Source: Lewinellaceae bacterium
GTDB taxonomy: Bacteria; Bacteroidota; Bacteroidia; Chitinophagales; Saprospiraceae
DNA length: 64,000 nt
Direction of reading: 5' to 3'
Assembly: GCA_020636375.1 (NCBI GenBank)
Contig: JACJXZ010000011.1
Coordinates: forward strand, 62,001-126,000
This document shows positions 10,101 to 17,204 of this stretch, one piece after another. The position numbers and the translations under genes are program-made. The notes under the pieces were generated by a model. The model did no database searches, had not been told where the DNA came from, and saw only the letters and a program-made list of their open reading frames with translations. Within the stretch, counting starts at the first letter, position 1, and the number at the start of each line of letters is the position of its first letter.

Positions 10101-10649
10101 GAATTTGGAAGCAGTTCTTCTTCTCAGGTGGTCGTCGTCAATTCCCTGGGCGCCGAGATCGGAGTGAGCCCCACCCCGGCGGTTGGCGAGCCGCTCAGTT
10201 TTGCGGCTCATGCCCCCGGCGCAGAGGCCTTCTTCTGGGATTTTGGCGACGGCCATACTGCTGAAGGCCCGGAGGCTGCCCACACCTACGCTGCCGAGGG
10301 CCTCTACCTGGCCAGCCTCCGCGTCACCAACGCCGCCGGATGCGAAAACCGGGCCTACCTGACGATTGACCTGCGGACGACGGGTGCCGGGGAAGTTGTT
10401 TCCCAAATCCGCACCTATCCCAACCCCACCCGGGGCGAGTTGTGGGTCGACTACGGCCAGGGGTTGACGATCGGGCAGCTGATGGTGTTTGACGTCGCTG
10501 GCCGCTCCGTCTACCGGGAGAGCGGGGGCGCAACTGCCGCTCCCCACCAGCTCAGCCTGGGCGGGCTGCCCTCCGGCATGTACATGCTCCGGGTGCAGTT
10601 CAGCAACGGCAGTACGCTGACGGAACGCATCGTGGTGCAAACAGAATAA
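4107..10649 (+). CDS. Secreted M4 (thermolysin-like) metallopeptidase with PKD/CUB/GEVED modules and T9SS sorting domain
   Basis: A 2180 aa secreted protease. A Sec signal peptide (residues 1-19) precedes an FTP propeptide (about 30-190). The M4 domain (about 220-550) has zinc ligands H356 and H360 in HEITH, E380 in NESFSD, and catalytic H445 in DNYGVH; the spacings of 24 and 89 residues from H356 equal those of thermolysin (142, 166, 231). Downstream are six PKD domains with WDFGDG-type cores near 574, 810, 1013, 1736, 1967 and 2044, a CUB domain (about 866-975), two GEVED modules ending near 770 and 1925, and a long anchor/ASH-like stretch (about 1070-1690). A type A T9SS C-terminal domain (2098-2180) begins at TYPNPTRGELWV. 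It should be exported by the type IX system and attached to or released from the cell surface. No frame breaks occur over 6.5 kb. Confidence 0.95.
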   Translation: MKTCFLFLLFLCFFSSLSATEFRGAEAQKIVPGARKVRVDDKSGAIRYVKLETPQAFDAGQLGGWLKSTLQAGPDGHFVLYAVRQDQLGFTHYRFQQYYRQYPVEHAVYYIHAKGQKVVSANGDYRRGVKVDNAPSVTAAAALAAARGSLNARQYAPAGPASPELVILHHKDKALLAYKCDVHSLQPLAREWVYVDASSGAVVRRLNRLHTGVLQDSLGTAETKYSGTRHITTDYYNGQFRLRESGRGNGIITWDCNQSSYPGDAVDFTDADNYWDVATNQDDAAYGVHHSAEITFDYFLGNYGLNSYDNQGAVMNSYVHFGYNYANAFWDGTGFYFGDGDGYSYQALTTPDIVAHEITHAVTEYSAGLVYESEPGALNESFSDIFGVIVDFIINPEAANFQLGEQASFANDPIRDMSNPNAGNDPDTYQGLYWWTSSADNYGVHTNSGVQNYWFYLLAEGGSGVNDNGDEFTVKGIGLEAAGAIAYRNLSEYLTPMSDYADARYYAIESAIDLYGECSDPAISTTNAWYAVGVGDFFSEAVVATADANARFSCVVPATVHFISKSLNADSFQWDFGDGHSSTLENPAHEYLAEGVYTVSLIASGQGACGTTDTTLLTDFITVTNTGGPVSAACTPTSTHTDNGQGIYQFSFAGLSSSSALGDNGYSDYTCSHEAHVTEGLRYPLSVRTGAEEWVSLWIDLDGNGHFDPTAELVYASPGPGYLHAAEILLPRAQAYDVPLRIRVRSGQSPDGAANPCAGAGLGENEDYTLWISQNNDPPTANFSAEPTLVNTGGQVQFADLTENLPDTWYWAFEGGSPATSAEQHPLVSYHNTGAYRVTLVAANAQGADTLVREGYIQVTDVVNMCEMASTTAPDGILFDSGGADGPYGNGENCSFLINPGCAQEITLSFRSFNLEYSYDYLYVYDGMDDTGTPLLWATGSALPDSVTALSGAMYIEFRSDFSVISSGWEAHWRSVVPPDAPEADFALSDANPPLNTPVRFTDQTANYPNSWLWDFGDGATSVLQDPEHAYAAPGDYTVRLITNNCYASDTARQSLTVQEAPLAGADSSAISLALDCGAAAVVPLTVSNSGAGALQFSLDIERELFDSTSVQAYAGSGAETSHAFSGVNPYPDSLRLEIRLNGDYDDTGEYAALYIDGAFIQNITDGNPANGTDILVAFTFDAAETADWRADGQITVDIRNSSQVDIGIGGTDTHQARLLDHGNGWLQAEPREGLLPPGDSLEIALSFDASSLNAGAYANSVFIQTNDPDNPVLAIPVTLDVIGYPEITFSSDCLDFGQVMQHKASTRQLAIHNAGCAPLEIDSLLSDRPEFTLSFRRSSIPPGGTDTLSVTFTSDTVGIFEDTVRVVDNVQGEAYFCLRAVSSGAPAIAVSPASIEVSMNSCRDSIAVPVTISNTAYDGLEFHFANGGGGDTELGLDSVLARLNRSYASINSLVPNRYDFTEGVSGTYIYSGGNNMYYYGNYLHVNYGYEMPYSDNQVASYSPLGQDGRYFTRKYPGLFVFAADIQGVDNFIIGGNLGAYNGDVDGTVLTREFGAATYTGFVKRVFGAGSPSVNHLVIVRAGDSPAEHYFSSYPGDDYHEVGGLGQASRLYYLLFASEAGGYIDDAQMEAIMDNFIASVESSGFITLPEGGYSLGAGESMALELSFSTEQVAGGRYEEVVSVYSNDPLNPMVNIPVVIDVSYDLCAGFEFRQATECSREVQFTSTAINTPDTYLWDFGDGSTSTLANPTHSYAAPGTYEVRLQVSNDVSADEAVLPVVLDAANGPVSACEIPASSGSITHDISRFTLNTIDVYSGSSSNGYTDYTCGHSTTLAAGVPYDITIQGYYNYRESVRVWIDLDNSGSFEEEELVFEELDAYTPHTGTILIPADIVVGVPLRMRVACEDDYYPAPMPCGGMQNGEVEDYTVILEANDTAPAVNFDYFVIDECQGLVEFTDLSFNFPTEWHWDFGDGSVSGFRDPYHFFPRAGQYEVTLTAGNEFGSSSSSQVVVVNSLGAEIGVSPTPAVGEPLSFAAHAPGAEAFFWDFGDGHTAEGPEAAHTYAAEGLYLASLRVTNAAGCENRAYLTIDLRTTGAGEVVSQIRTYPNPTRGELWVDYGQGLTIGQLMVFDVAGRSVYRESGGATAAPHQLSLGGLPSGMYMLRVQFSNGSTLTERIVVQTE

Positions 10650-10658
10650 CGAAAACGA

Positions 10659-10784
10659 GGCTACCCGTCTGAGGGCCTCGGCGTGAGCTCGGCCGAACGC
10701 AGGACAGCAGGAAGAGGAAAGCCGAGCGGAGTCGAGGCCAAGCGTGTGCAGGAGGCATGGAGTGTCCAACCACAGATGGATAGC
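10659..10784 (+). repeat. Dispersed hairpin repeat, copy A (partner at 33821)
   Basis: Begins GGCTACCCGTCTGAGG and ends in a degenerate inverse of that end, CAGATGGATAGC. Internally GGCCTCGGCGTGAGCTCGGC pairs with a downstream GCCGAGCGGAGTCGAGGCC. The sequence GTGTGCAGGAGGCATGGAGT and almost everything else recurs at 33821-33933. It starts ten nt after the protease stop and may act as a transcript-end hairpin. No protein is conserved. Confidence 0.85.
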
Positions 10785-10869
10785 GCTAAACCTATACCAC
10801 CTTCAAGGTGCCCCATACTTTTGGCGCCATCACTTTTTCAAAAAATCACCTTTCCAAAAATTATCAAAC

Positions 10870-11854
10870 ATGAAAAACCTCGTTTTTCCGATCATCCTTC
10901 TCCTTGCCACAATTTCTGGCACCCTCCAGGCCCAATCGGTCAATGACGAAAATGACATACAGGACTTCGCCCGCAAGTTCATGAACGCTTACAACCAGCA
11001 AGACGCCGAAGCCCTCCGGAAAATGTACCTGGACGATGCCGTGCGCATTGACCAGGAGGGCAGGGAAATCAAAGGGGCGGACAATATCGCCGCCTACTTC
11101 GCTGACCAGTTTCGGCAGAACAAGGCCACACTATTCATGCGGCAGCTGAGCGTCAACTGGTGGGACCGCGAGTACACCTGGGGGCCAAAGGCACCTACGA
11201 GGTGAACGGCAAGGCCAATGTGTACGACATTCCCATCCATTTCACTGTCGGTTACACCATTGCAATGATAAAAGAAGACGGCCAATGGAAAATCGCCAAG
11301 TCCGTACATTACCCCCTGAAGCATGCCGACCCCAGGGTGGCCGCCAACATCGAGATGTACACCACGGTCCGGGATCGGATTGTGAACGAGGGCCGGCTGG
11401 ACTTTTTCAATCCCGAATATTTCACCGAGGATGTGGTCATGCACGCCGAACCGGAAAATGTGGCCGGTATCGAGGGCATGGCCGCTTTTTACAAAAACTT
11501 CATCACGGGCTTTTCCGATATTGAATTCACCATACTGGCTGTCATGGACGCCGGCATCATGTGGAACGAGGCCGAGGGCTTCCCCTAAGCCGACCAGAAT
11601 CTCTACATCGGCCCGGAAGCTGTGGTCAACGGCGTGTTCGCCCGCATCGGGGCGGAGTGGGAGTACTGGAACCTGACGGACATCCAGCTGCACGACATGT
11701 CGAACAACCAGGTGCTGGCCCCAAAGCGAAGCACAAGACAAAGGGCAAGATGATCGATTCACAAACGGCCCATTTGTGGACACTGAAGGATGGCAAGATC
11801 ACGGCCTTCCAGCAGTTTACGGACACAAAGCAGGCGGCGGAGGCGGTGGGATAG
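10870..11854 (+). pseudogene. Secreted protein with two NTF2/SnoaL-like domains, frameshifted
   Basis: Starts MKNLVFPIILLLATISGTLQ (signal peptide ending near AQS). It contains two NTF2-like halves, the first opening DIQDFARKFMNAYNQQDAEA and the second YTTVRDRIVNEGRLDFFNPE. As sequenced the frame is lost near 11180 (WGPKAP should continue as GAKGTYEVNGKANV), hits an in-frame TAA at 11586, and is lost again near 11722 before resuming KHKTKGKMIDSQTAHLWTL to the TAG at 11852. Both shifts equal one missing base. SnoaL-like proteins are small ligand-binding or steroid-isomerase-fold proteins; no function can be assigned. The paralogous fragment at 12258 suggests a former tandem pair. Confidence 0.7.
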
Positions 11855-12261
11855 TGGCCACTTGGTTCGCCCTGTGGAACAATTTCAAGTTGCCCTGGGG
11901 CATTTCCATGGATCTCACCTACGGGCGGTACAGCGACTGGATATGGCGGGGCTCTATCCGGGTGCGGGGCAATCAGTACCTCGACTTTGGCTTCCGCAAG
12001 GACTTCCTGGACAAACGCCTGCAGGTGCGCCTGACCGGGGCAGACATACTGCGCACCAACAGCGATTATTTTTACCGGGGAGATTACGGCGGCATCGGGA
12101 TCGACGGGGTACGCACGTTCGACAACCGTCGCTTCGGCGCCGGCGCCACCTGGGAGTTCGGCAACCAGAAGGCGAAAGCGGCCAAACGGTCGAGAGGGGC
12201 GATGGAAGAGGAGATGCGGCGGCTGAATGGGGGGATTAATGGCTCAACTGCTCAATCATGA
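11854..12261 (+). pseudogene. C-terminal fragment of an outer-membrane beta-barrel protein
   Basis: The frame following the NTF2-like stop reads ATWFALWNNFKLPWGISMDL, then alternating strands ending RTFDNRRFGAGATWEFGNQK and a lysine/arginine-rich tail. That pattern is typical of the last strands of large Bacteroidota outer-membrane barrels (OMP_b-brl, TonB-receptor-like). There is no start codon, signal peptide or N-terminal part, so this is a remnant of a much longer gene fused against the NTF2-like gene by deletion or rearrangement. Confidence 0.6.
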
Positions 12262-12416
12262 ACAATCTCCTTTTTCTTCTTCTGACGGTATTCCTGCACG
12301 CCGCTGCCCTGGCTCAGCCGGCAAGCGACGAACAGGCCATGCGGGCCTTTACCCGAGCGTATATGGCCGCCTACAACCGCCAGGATGTGGACGCGCTGCG
12401 CGCCATTCCTGGATAG
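12258..12416 (+). pseudogene. Truncated N-terminus of a second NTF2/SnoaL-like protein
   Basis: A 52 aa frame beginning MNNLLFLLLTVFLHAAALAQ (signal peptide), then DEQAMRAFTRAYMAAYNRQD, which closely parallels the start of the gene at 10870. It stops at TAG 12414, where homologues would continue for at least another 80 residues. It may be a decayed duplicate. Its ATG overlaps the end of the barrel fragment. Confidence 0.6.
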
Positions 12417-12464
12417 GAGATAGCTTTTTTTATCGAAACCGTGCACAAATGTGTTTTTTTACTT

Positions 12465-12483
12465 TACTTTGTATTTCAAAGTA
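12465..12483. promoter_or_regulatory. Perfect dyad, likely operator of the small membrane protein gene
   Basis: TACTTTG and its exact inverse CAAAGTA are separated by five bases (TATTT), 17 nt before the ATG at 12501. The position and symmetry suit a dimeric repressor site. The regulator is not in view; no PadR/MarR-type gene lies next to it in this window. Confidence 0.55.
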
Positions 12484-12500
12484 CTTTAAATTCAACGACC

Positions 12501-12791
12501 ATGATCACACAGCACAGAAGCCTCGGCATCATTCTACTCTCCGTAGCTTTTTTATTGCTCATCCCTTTCCTGGCGATGCAGTTCACCCACGAGGTGAATT
12601 GGTCGCCTCTCGATTTTCTGGTGATGGGCGTCCTTCTGTCTGGCGCCGGCCTGGCCGGCGAGCGGGTATGGAGGACGGTGAAAACAACGAAGCATCGCAT
12701 TGCCCTTCTCTTCGCTATTCTGGCCGTCTTCTTCCTCATCTGGGCGGAGCTGGCAGTGGGGGTGTTCGGGACGCCCTTTGCGGGAAGCTGA
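12501..12791 (+). CDS. Small three-helix membrane protein
   Basis: 96 aa, starting MITQHRSLGIILLSVAFLLL. Three hydrophobic segments lie at about 8-28, 38-55 and 68-90; the C-terminus is AELAVGVFGTPFAGS. Proteins of this form are widespread but uncharacterised in Bacteroidota (family recognised only by resemblance). A perfect dyad immediately upstream suggests it is specifically regulated. Confidence 0.65.
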   Translation: MITQHRSLGIILLSVAFLLLIPFLAMQFTHEVNWSPLDFLVMGVLLSGAGLAGERVWRTVKTTKHRIALLFAILAVFFLIWAELAVGVFGTPFAGS

Positions 12792-12931
12792 ATGCATTCG
12801 TGCGGCGATCATCCTGATCGCACGCATGAACCGGATCGCGGAACGAATCCGTACCAAGGTACTGCCTTCCTTTTCGGAGCATCTGGGGTTGGAGTAGGGG
12901 GATGGATATGCATTTTATTTTATATATTTAA

Positions 12932-13085
12932 GGCAACTATTTAGGTGGGCCTGATGCCTTTGCCACGAAGACGCCAAGACACCAAGATCGCACCAAGGCT
13001 TTGTGCAACCTTAGTGTCCGTCTGTTCAGCCGGATAAATTTTTGTGTCCTCGTGGCTAAAAAGCGGAGGGCTGCTAAATAGTTAC
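12932..13085. repeat. Palindromic MITE-like element (CTATTTAG ends)
   Basis: Left end GGCAACTATTTAGGTGGG matches the inverse of the right end GGGCTGCTAAATAGTTAC. Inside, GCCACGAAGACGCCAAGACA pairs loosely with TTGTGTCCTCGTGGC. A 59-bp element with the same end, CGTAACTATTTAG, sits at 22598. It occupies the gap between the small membrane gene and the AT-rich island; 12792-12931 holds nothing else recognisable. Confidence 0.75.
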
Positions 13086-13110
13086 TATTTTCTTTGAAAG
13101 ACAAGAAACT

Positions 13111-13797
13111 ATGAGTGTTAATAAAAATACAATAAAACTTATATACCACGAAGCGGGACATCTTTTAATGAATGTTTTAGTAAGAGGATTGAAACTAAAA
13201 GTAGAAATTCCAATTACTTTCCTAAAACCTGATTTTATAGAAATCGAACCTAATAGTGACAAAGGAGTTGTTAGTCAAGCAGGTTTCCCGGTTGAAAATT
13301 GGTCAAAGGAAAAAATTGATAAAATTTCAAATTGGATGTTAAACAGGGAAAATTTTTATAGCGCCAATAAACCTTTTGCTTTGAGTAATGCCTTAATATT
13401 ATTAGCAGGGCATACAATTGAAAGTAAATTCAATAGACCAGAAAGATTAAAGTATAATACATTTGGGAATGAATGTGGAGAAATATCTGACAAAAAAGAT
13501 TTTGATCGGCTAATTAACTTTCTCATCGAAGGGGATAATAAATCAAGGCTTGACGAAAACTATTTAAATGAGGTTGAGAAAATAACCCATTCAATGAGAA
13601 TGGATATATGTGGATTATTAGAAATTGATGCTGTTGCTGAATCTTTAAATATGATTGTTGATAAGATAAAGGAATCAAATGAAGATGAAAAGGGAGTGAT
13701 AAGACTGGATGGGGGAGAATTTAATGAGTTATTGAATAGAATTGAAAAGAAATTACAATCAGTTTCAATCAAGCATTTAATAGATAAGTACACGTAG
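13111..13797 (+). CDS. Orphan HEAGH-motif protein (putative zinc metallopeptidase), AT-rich
   Basis: 228 aa. Near the N-terminus is YHEAGHLLMN, an HExxH zinc motif (H13, E14, H17) in the form used by FtsH/M41-like peptidases, where the His-Glu pair sits in an amphipathic helix. No AAA domain, signal peptide or clear membrane segment is present. A candidate third ligand is not obvious, though a helix LLAGHTIESKF and the acidic stretch ECGEISDKKDFDRL (about 117-130) resemble parts of M41-like folds. Base composition is strikingly AT-rich against the roughly 60% GC neighbours, implying recent acquisition. The function is unknown. Confidence 0.6.
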   Translation: MSVNKNTIKLIYHEAGHLLMNVLVRGLKLKVEIPITFLKPDFIEIEPNSDKGVVSQAGFPVENWSKEKIDKISNWMLNRENFYSANKPFALSNALILLAGHTIESKFNRPERLKYNTFGNECGEISDKKDFDRLINFLIEGDNKSRLDENYLNEVEKITHSMRMDICGLLEIDAVAESLNMIVDKIKESNEDEKGVIRLDGGEFNELLNRIEKKLQSVSIKHLIDKYT

Positions 13798-13959
13798 AAT
13801 TTGCACACAACAATACGTATATTCCATGCCGGTTAAACACCGGCACGGCATATACGCCGCCCGTCCAATCCCCCAACCCCCTACCTGTTTTTAACCAAAA
13901 TCTCCGAAATCTTTAATTTTAACCTAAAATTTCATATTTTGCATGAAAACAGAGGCATC

Positions 13960-14328
13960 ATGCCAATAAAAAAGATAAAGGACAAAGAACGAAAAGGCAT
14001 ATCAAAGCATTTTGATTCCAGGAGGGGTGCTTTCAGAGGCTTCAAAAGGGATTATGACATTTCCAATTCAGAACAACCCCAGAAGGTAATAACCCCTGAT
14101 AGTAAAGGAGGCGAATACTATGGCCTGGATGAAAGAAATAAAAGGCTTTACATATTTGAAGAGAAGTCTGATATGTTCGGAAAAGTCAAACGAAAAGAAA
14201 CTCATTTGCGGGAGGACAAAGAAGCTTTCTATGAGGAAGGCGGAAACCAGGAACAGCATTTTAACGCTGGTCATTTGGAAGAAAAGCTGAAGGACCACTA
14301 CTATTTCAAGAAAAAGACAAAGGAGTAA
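13960..14328 (+). CDS. Hypothetical basic protein, first gene of an AT-rich two-gene operon
   Basis: 122 aa from MPIKKIKDKERKG; highly charged and lysine-rich, with no signal or membrane segment. The middle reads GGEYYGLDERNKRLYIFEEK and the end HFNAGHLEEKLKDHYYFKKK. It is not recognised. Its stop overlaps the next start (TAATG at 14326-14330), so the two genes are translationally coupled. A small basic protein followed by a larger acidic partner is the shape of an orphan toxin-immunity cassette, but nothing catalytic can be pointed to, so this is speculation. Confidence 0.55.
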   Translation: MPIKKIKDKERKGISKHFDSRRGAFRGFKRDYDISNSEQPQKVITPDSKGGEYYGLDERNKRLYIFEEKSDMFGKVKRKETHLREDKEAFYEEGGNQEQHFNAGHLEEKLKDHYYFKKKTKE

Positions 14329-15104
14329 TGATCAGTTTAAAGACATCATATAATATATTTTATAATAAAAGAGTAATCCTGGATTACCTTGGGTCTGATT
14401 TGTTTGAGTCCGGTGATGAAATGAAACATGTCAATTGGCTGGAGTTGAGGATTTCCGGAGAAGGAAACGAAGAGAGGTTTGAGGAGTTTCTGGAAGCATT
14501 TTTCTCCCTGTTGAAGAAGGATTTTTTAATAAGCATATTCTGTTATGAGCGATCTGAAAAAGTAAAAAACCGGCTTCGGTCCTATGGCAAGCTGTTTTAT
14601 GAACTTCGCAAAGAAAAATTTATTGGCGATCAGTTTTTGATTGAAAAAGAATTAAATACGGATGAAAACCATTCTGTATTTGCAGGCATTATTCAGGTTG
14701 ATGAAATCGACAATGAAATTATCCTCAATGAAATTTTAGGAAATTACTTTAGATTTGGATATGCTGAATTCACAAAAAATGGCGTAAATGATTCAAACGC
14801 ATTAGAGTCGTTAATGAAGCATGTAGACTTCAAACTACTGCGCAAAGGAAAATTAATTGAAGTTGATTATCTTTCTTTATTGAATAAATTAATTGTACCG
14901 ACATCTATGGTTTTTTCCTACCTGTTTGACGGGAAGGATGATCTGGTGTTTACAGTATACAGCGGGAGCGACGTATTTAACCCAATAGAAAACATCATAC
15001 TGCAAAGCGTGCCAAAGGATAGCAAATTGGAAAAGATCAATGCAAGTGCAGATGAAGTTGACAGGCTGATTGATTCTTACTTTAAGGATTGGAGGACGGT
15101 GTAG
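14328..15104 (+). CDS. Hypothetical acidic protein coupled to the gene at 13960
   Basis: 258 aa, starting MISLKTSYNIFYNKRVILDY; acidic, with no signal peptide and no membrane helix. Features such as MKHVNWLELRISGEGNEERF and VVFTVYSGSDVFNP-like segments suggest a mixed alpha/beta cytosolic fold. It is not recognised. The one-base overlap with the preceding stop codon and the shared low GC content mark the pair as one transferred unit. It could be an immunity or antitoxin partner; no homology supports this from sequence alone. Confidence 0.55.
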   Translation: MISLKTSYNIFYNKRVILDYLGSDLFESGDEMKHVNWLELRISGEGNEERFEEFLEAFFSLLKKDFLISIFCYERSEKVKNRLRSYGKLFYELRKEKFIGDQFLIEKELNTDENHSVFAGIIQVDEIDNEIILNEILGNYFRFGYAEFTKNGVNDSNALESLMKHVDFKLLRKGKLIEVDYLSLLNKLIVPTSMVFSYLFDGKDDLVFTVYSGSDVFNPIENIILQSVPKDSKLEKINASADEVDRLIDSYFKDWRTV

Positions 15105-15157
15105 GATTAGAATGCACACGCAAAATTCCCTATCTTACTCTTCCAAAACAAAAATCC

Positions 15158-16441
15158 ATGTCCCACGACCGCATCCTCAAAGAAGTCACTTCCACCACCA
15201 TCGAGCTGCTGCTGAAGGAGCCCTTCTTCGGGCATTTGCTGACGGGCCTGATCAAGGAAGTCAACCCGCAGGTGCCCACGCTGGGCGTGCGCCTGGCCGG
15301 GCCGGATGCGGTGCAGCTGTCCATCAACCCGGAATTCTGGGATAACGAGCTGAAGGAGGATAAATACCGCTACGGGGTCATTAAGCATGAGATCCTGCAC
15401 ATCGCCCTGCGCCACATCCTGATGACGGACAAGTTCAGCCACAAACAGATCTTCAACATCGCGGCGGATATCGTAGTCAACCAGTACGTCGAGAGCGGCA
15501 AGCTGCCGGAAGGGGCCATCCTGCTGGAGCAGTTCCGCGACTTCAACCTGGAACCGGGGCAGGACGTAGGCTACTACTACAAGCGCCTCCTGAAGGAACA
15601 CCGGAAATCGGGTGCCGGCGAAACGGGCGGCGGCGGTTCGGGCCTCGGCCGGTTGGAAGAGCTGCTGGGCAGGGGCGCGCCCGGCAAATCGTCGGCCCAG
15701 CGGCTGAAGGAACTGCTCAGCGGCGAGAACGAGTGGCTGCAGCGCCACGACGAATGGCACCGCCAGATGGCCAACCTCTCCGCTGCCGGGCGTAGCAACC
15801 TGGAACAGATGGTCGACGCTGTCATCCACAGCGCATCCCAACGGGTAGGGGAGCGCGGCATCGGCAACCTGCCCGGCGAGCTGAAAGCCTACCTGAAAAC
15901 CCTGGACGAACGCCACAAGCCGGCCCTCGACTGGCGGCGCGCCCTGCGCCTCTTCGCCAGCAGCAGCAACCGCACCTACCTGAAGAACACCATCCGCCGC
16001 CCCTCCAAGCGCTACGGCACCACGCCCGGCATCAAGATCCGCCGCAAGCAGCGCCTGCTGGTGGCCGTCGACACATCGGGCAGCGTCAGCGACCCGGAAG
16101 TGCAGCGCTTCTTCAGCGAGATTTACCAGATCTGGCGGCACGGTGCCGAGGTGCTGGTGGTGGAATGCGACACGGCCATCAAGCGGCAGTACCCCTACCG
16201 CGGCCATGCCCCCGATTTCGTGATGGGGCGCGGCGGCACCGACTTCAACGCCCCCCTCGAGTTCGCCAACCGGGAATACCACCCCGACGGCATCGTCTAC
16301 TTCACCGATGGCCATGCCCCCCTGCCCCGCGTGGAAAGCCGCTACCCGGTGATGTGGCTGATCACGCCCAATGGCCTGCAGGAGCATGCCGGGATATGGG
16401 ACCAGCTGCCGGGGCGGAAGGTGAAGATGAGACAGGGTTGA
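15158..16441 (+). CDS. VWA-like protein with N-terminal putative metallopeptidase domain (DUF2201)
   Basis: 427 aa from MSHDRILKEVTSTTIEL; an upstream in-frame start is rejected because the family begins here. Residues 1-270 form the DUF2201 N-terminal putative metallopeptidase domain, with HEILH at 77-81 and FNIAADIVVNQY following. Residues about 297-427 are a von Willebrand A-like domain with the MIDAS motif DTSGS (305-309) and a conserved GGTDFNAPL. Such proteins usually form a pair with a MoxR-type AAA+ ATPase. Here the likely partner is 32 kb away at 48947. Metal insertion or chaperone-type remodelling is the inferred role. Confidence 0.85.
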   Translation: MSHDRILKEVTSTTIELLLKEPFFGHLLTGLIKEVNPQVPTLGVRLAGPDAVQLSINPEFWDNELKEDKYRYGVIKHEILHIALRHILMTDKFSHKQIFNIAADIVVNQYVESGKLPEGAILLEQFRDFNLEPGQDVGYYYKRLLKEHRKSGAGETGGGGSGLGRLEELLGRGAPGKSSAQRLKELLSGENEWLQRHDEWHRQMANLSAAGRSNLEQMVDAVIHSASQRVGERGIGNLPGELKAYLKTLDERHKPALDWRRALRLFASSSNRTYLKNTIRRPSKRYGTTPGIKIRRKQRLLVAVDTSGSVSDPEVQRFFSEIYQIWRHGAEVLVVECDTAIKRQYPYRGHAPDFVMGRGGTDFNAPLEFANREYHPDGIVYFTDGHAPLPRVESRYPVMWLITPNGLQEHAGIWDQLPGRKVKMRQG

Positions 16442-16541
16442 CCAGGCGGAGTTGTACAATAAGTATAGGTAGACAGGATTAACAAGATTAACAGGATTAA
16501 ATTGCTATTGAAGCTTCTGAAGGTTGAAACAAATAAAGGCG

Positions 16542-17021
16542 CTACCTCTTCGCATAAATCTCCGAAAAAACAAAAGCGCTCAGAAACCCGAAGATCAAAC
16601 ACCCCCAGAACAAGGCCATGGAGTTGACCGCGAATTTCAGCCCGTCTTTGATGGACACAAAGGTCTCGCTCACGATCAGGTGGTAGTCGATGAGGACGAA
16701 CAGGCCGTTCATGGCAATAACCCCCAGGGCGGTGGCAATAGACAGGACCAGCCCGAAGAGGATGCGGTCGTCCATGGCGTGTTCCGGGCGAATCCACTTT
16801 CGGGACTTGTGCATGCCAAAACCGATCATGGCGAACAGGATCGCGAAAATGCCCATGTGGGCCCATTCAAAACCGCCCTCTCCCGTAACTTCTATGATCA
16901 GGTTGTAAATTGCGATGATCGCTGCGGTGATCAACCCATAGCGGATGGCATATCGGTCGGCATGAGACCGGAAGGACTCTGATCGGCTGGATCGCGGCCT
17001 GGACAAGTGGATGCGCAACAT
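16542..17021 (-). CDS. DUF4199-like four-helix membrane protein, copy 1
   Basis: 159 aa, MLRIHLSRPRSSR at 17021. Four predicted helices follow a basic N-terminus: YGLITAAIIAIYNLI, MGIFAILFAMIGFGMH, ILFGLVLSIATALGVIAMNG and FAVNSMALFWGCLIFGFLSA. Spacing and the YGLI opening resemble DUF4199 of Bacteroidota, though the match is by eye. A near-identical paralogue lies at 26827-27306. An ECF-type promoter motif ends 17 nt upstream of the start (17039-17065), and the same is true of the paralogue, so both are probably stress-induced membrane proteins. Confidence 0.65.
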   Translation of the reverse strand: MLRIHLSRPRSSRSESFRSHADRYAIRYGLITAAIIAIYNLIIEVTGEGGFEWAHMGIFAILFAMIGFGMHKSRKWIRPEHAMDDRILFGLVLSIATALGVIAMNGLFVLIDYHLIVSETFVSIKDGLKFAVNSMALFWGCLIFGFLSAFVFSEIYAKR

Positions 17022-17038
17022 AGCTTTTGCTTTTGCCT

Positions 17039-17065
17039 AAAGACCGGAATGGCCGGGGAGGTCAC
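17039..17065 (-). promoter_or_regulatory. ECF-type promoter motif P1 for the DUF4199-like gene
   Basis: On the minus strand: GTGAC, 15 nt, GGTCTTT, 17 nt, ATG. This is one of eight exact copies in the window. The GTGACC box would be the -35 element and GGTCTTT the -10 element. Confidence 0.7.
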
Positions 17066-17139
17066 CTTTTTTTTGATGTTATCAACTAGAAAATTTTGTA
17101 ATATCTGGAAAGGCTACTCACTCCATGTAGGAGGCTGCT

Positions 17140-17178
17140 CATTCCTTCATTCCATCATTCCTTCATTCCATCATTCCT
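17140..17178 (+). repeat. Short ATTCCTTC/ATTCCATC octamer repeat
   Basis: Alternating CATTCCTT and CATTCCAT octamers, about five units, lie between the promoter at 17039 and the 3' end of the RND gene. Related octamer tracts are at 20764 and 48848. Confidence 0.8.
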
Positions 17179-17204
17179 TAACTAAGGTTCCCGAATTGCC
17201 CTCA

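Noticed and set aside
8754..10769. Minus-strand frame of 671 codons opposite the M4 protease
   Set aside because: No domain or signal is seen; it is the antisense of repeated PKD/GEVED coding sequence and ends in the dispersed repeat.
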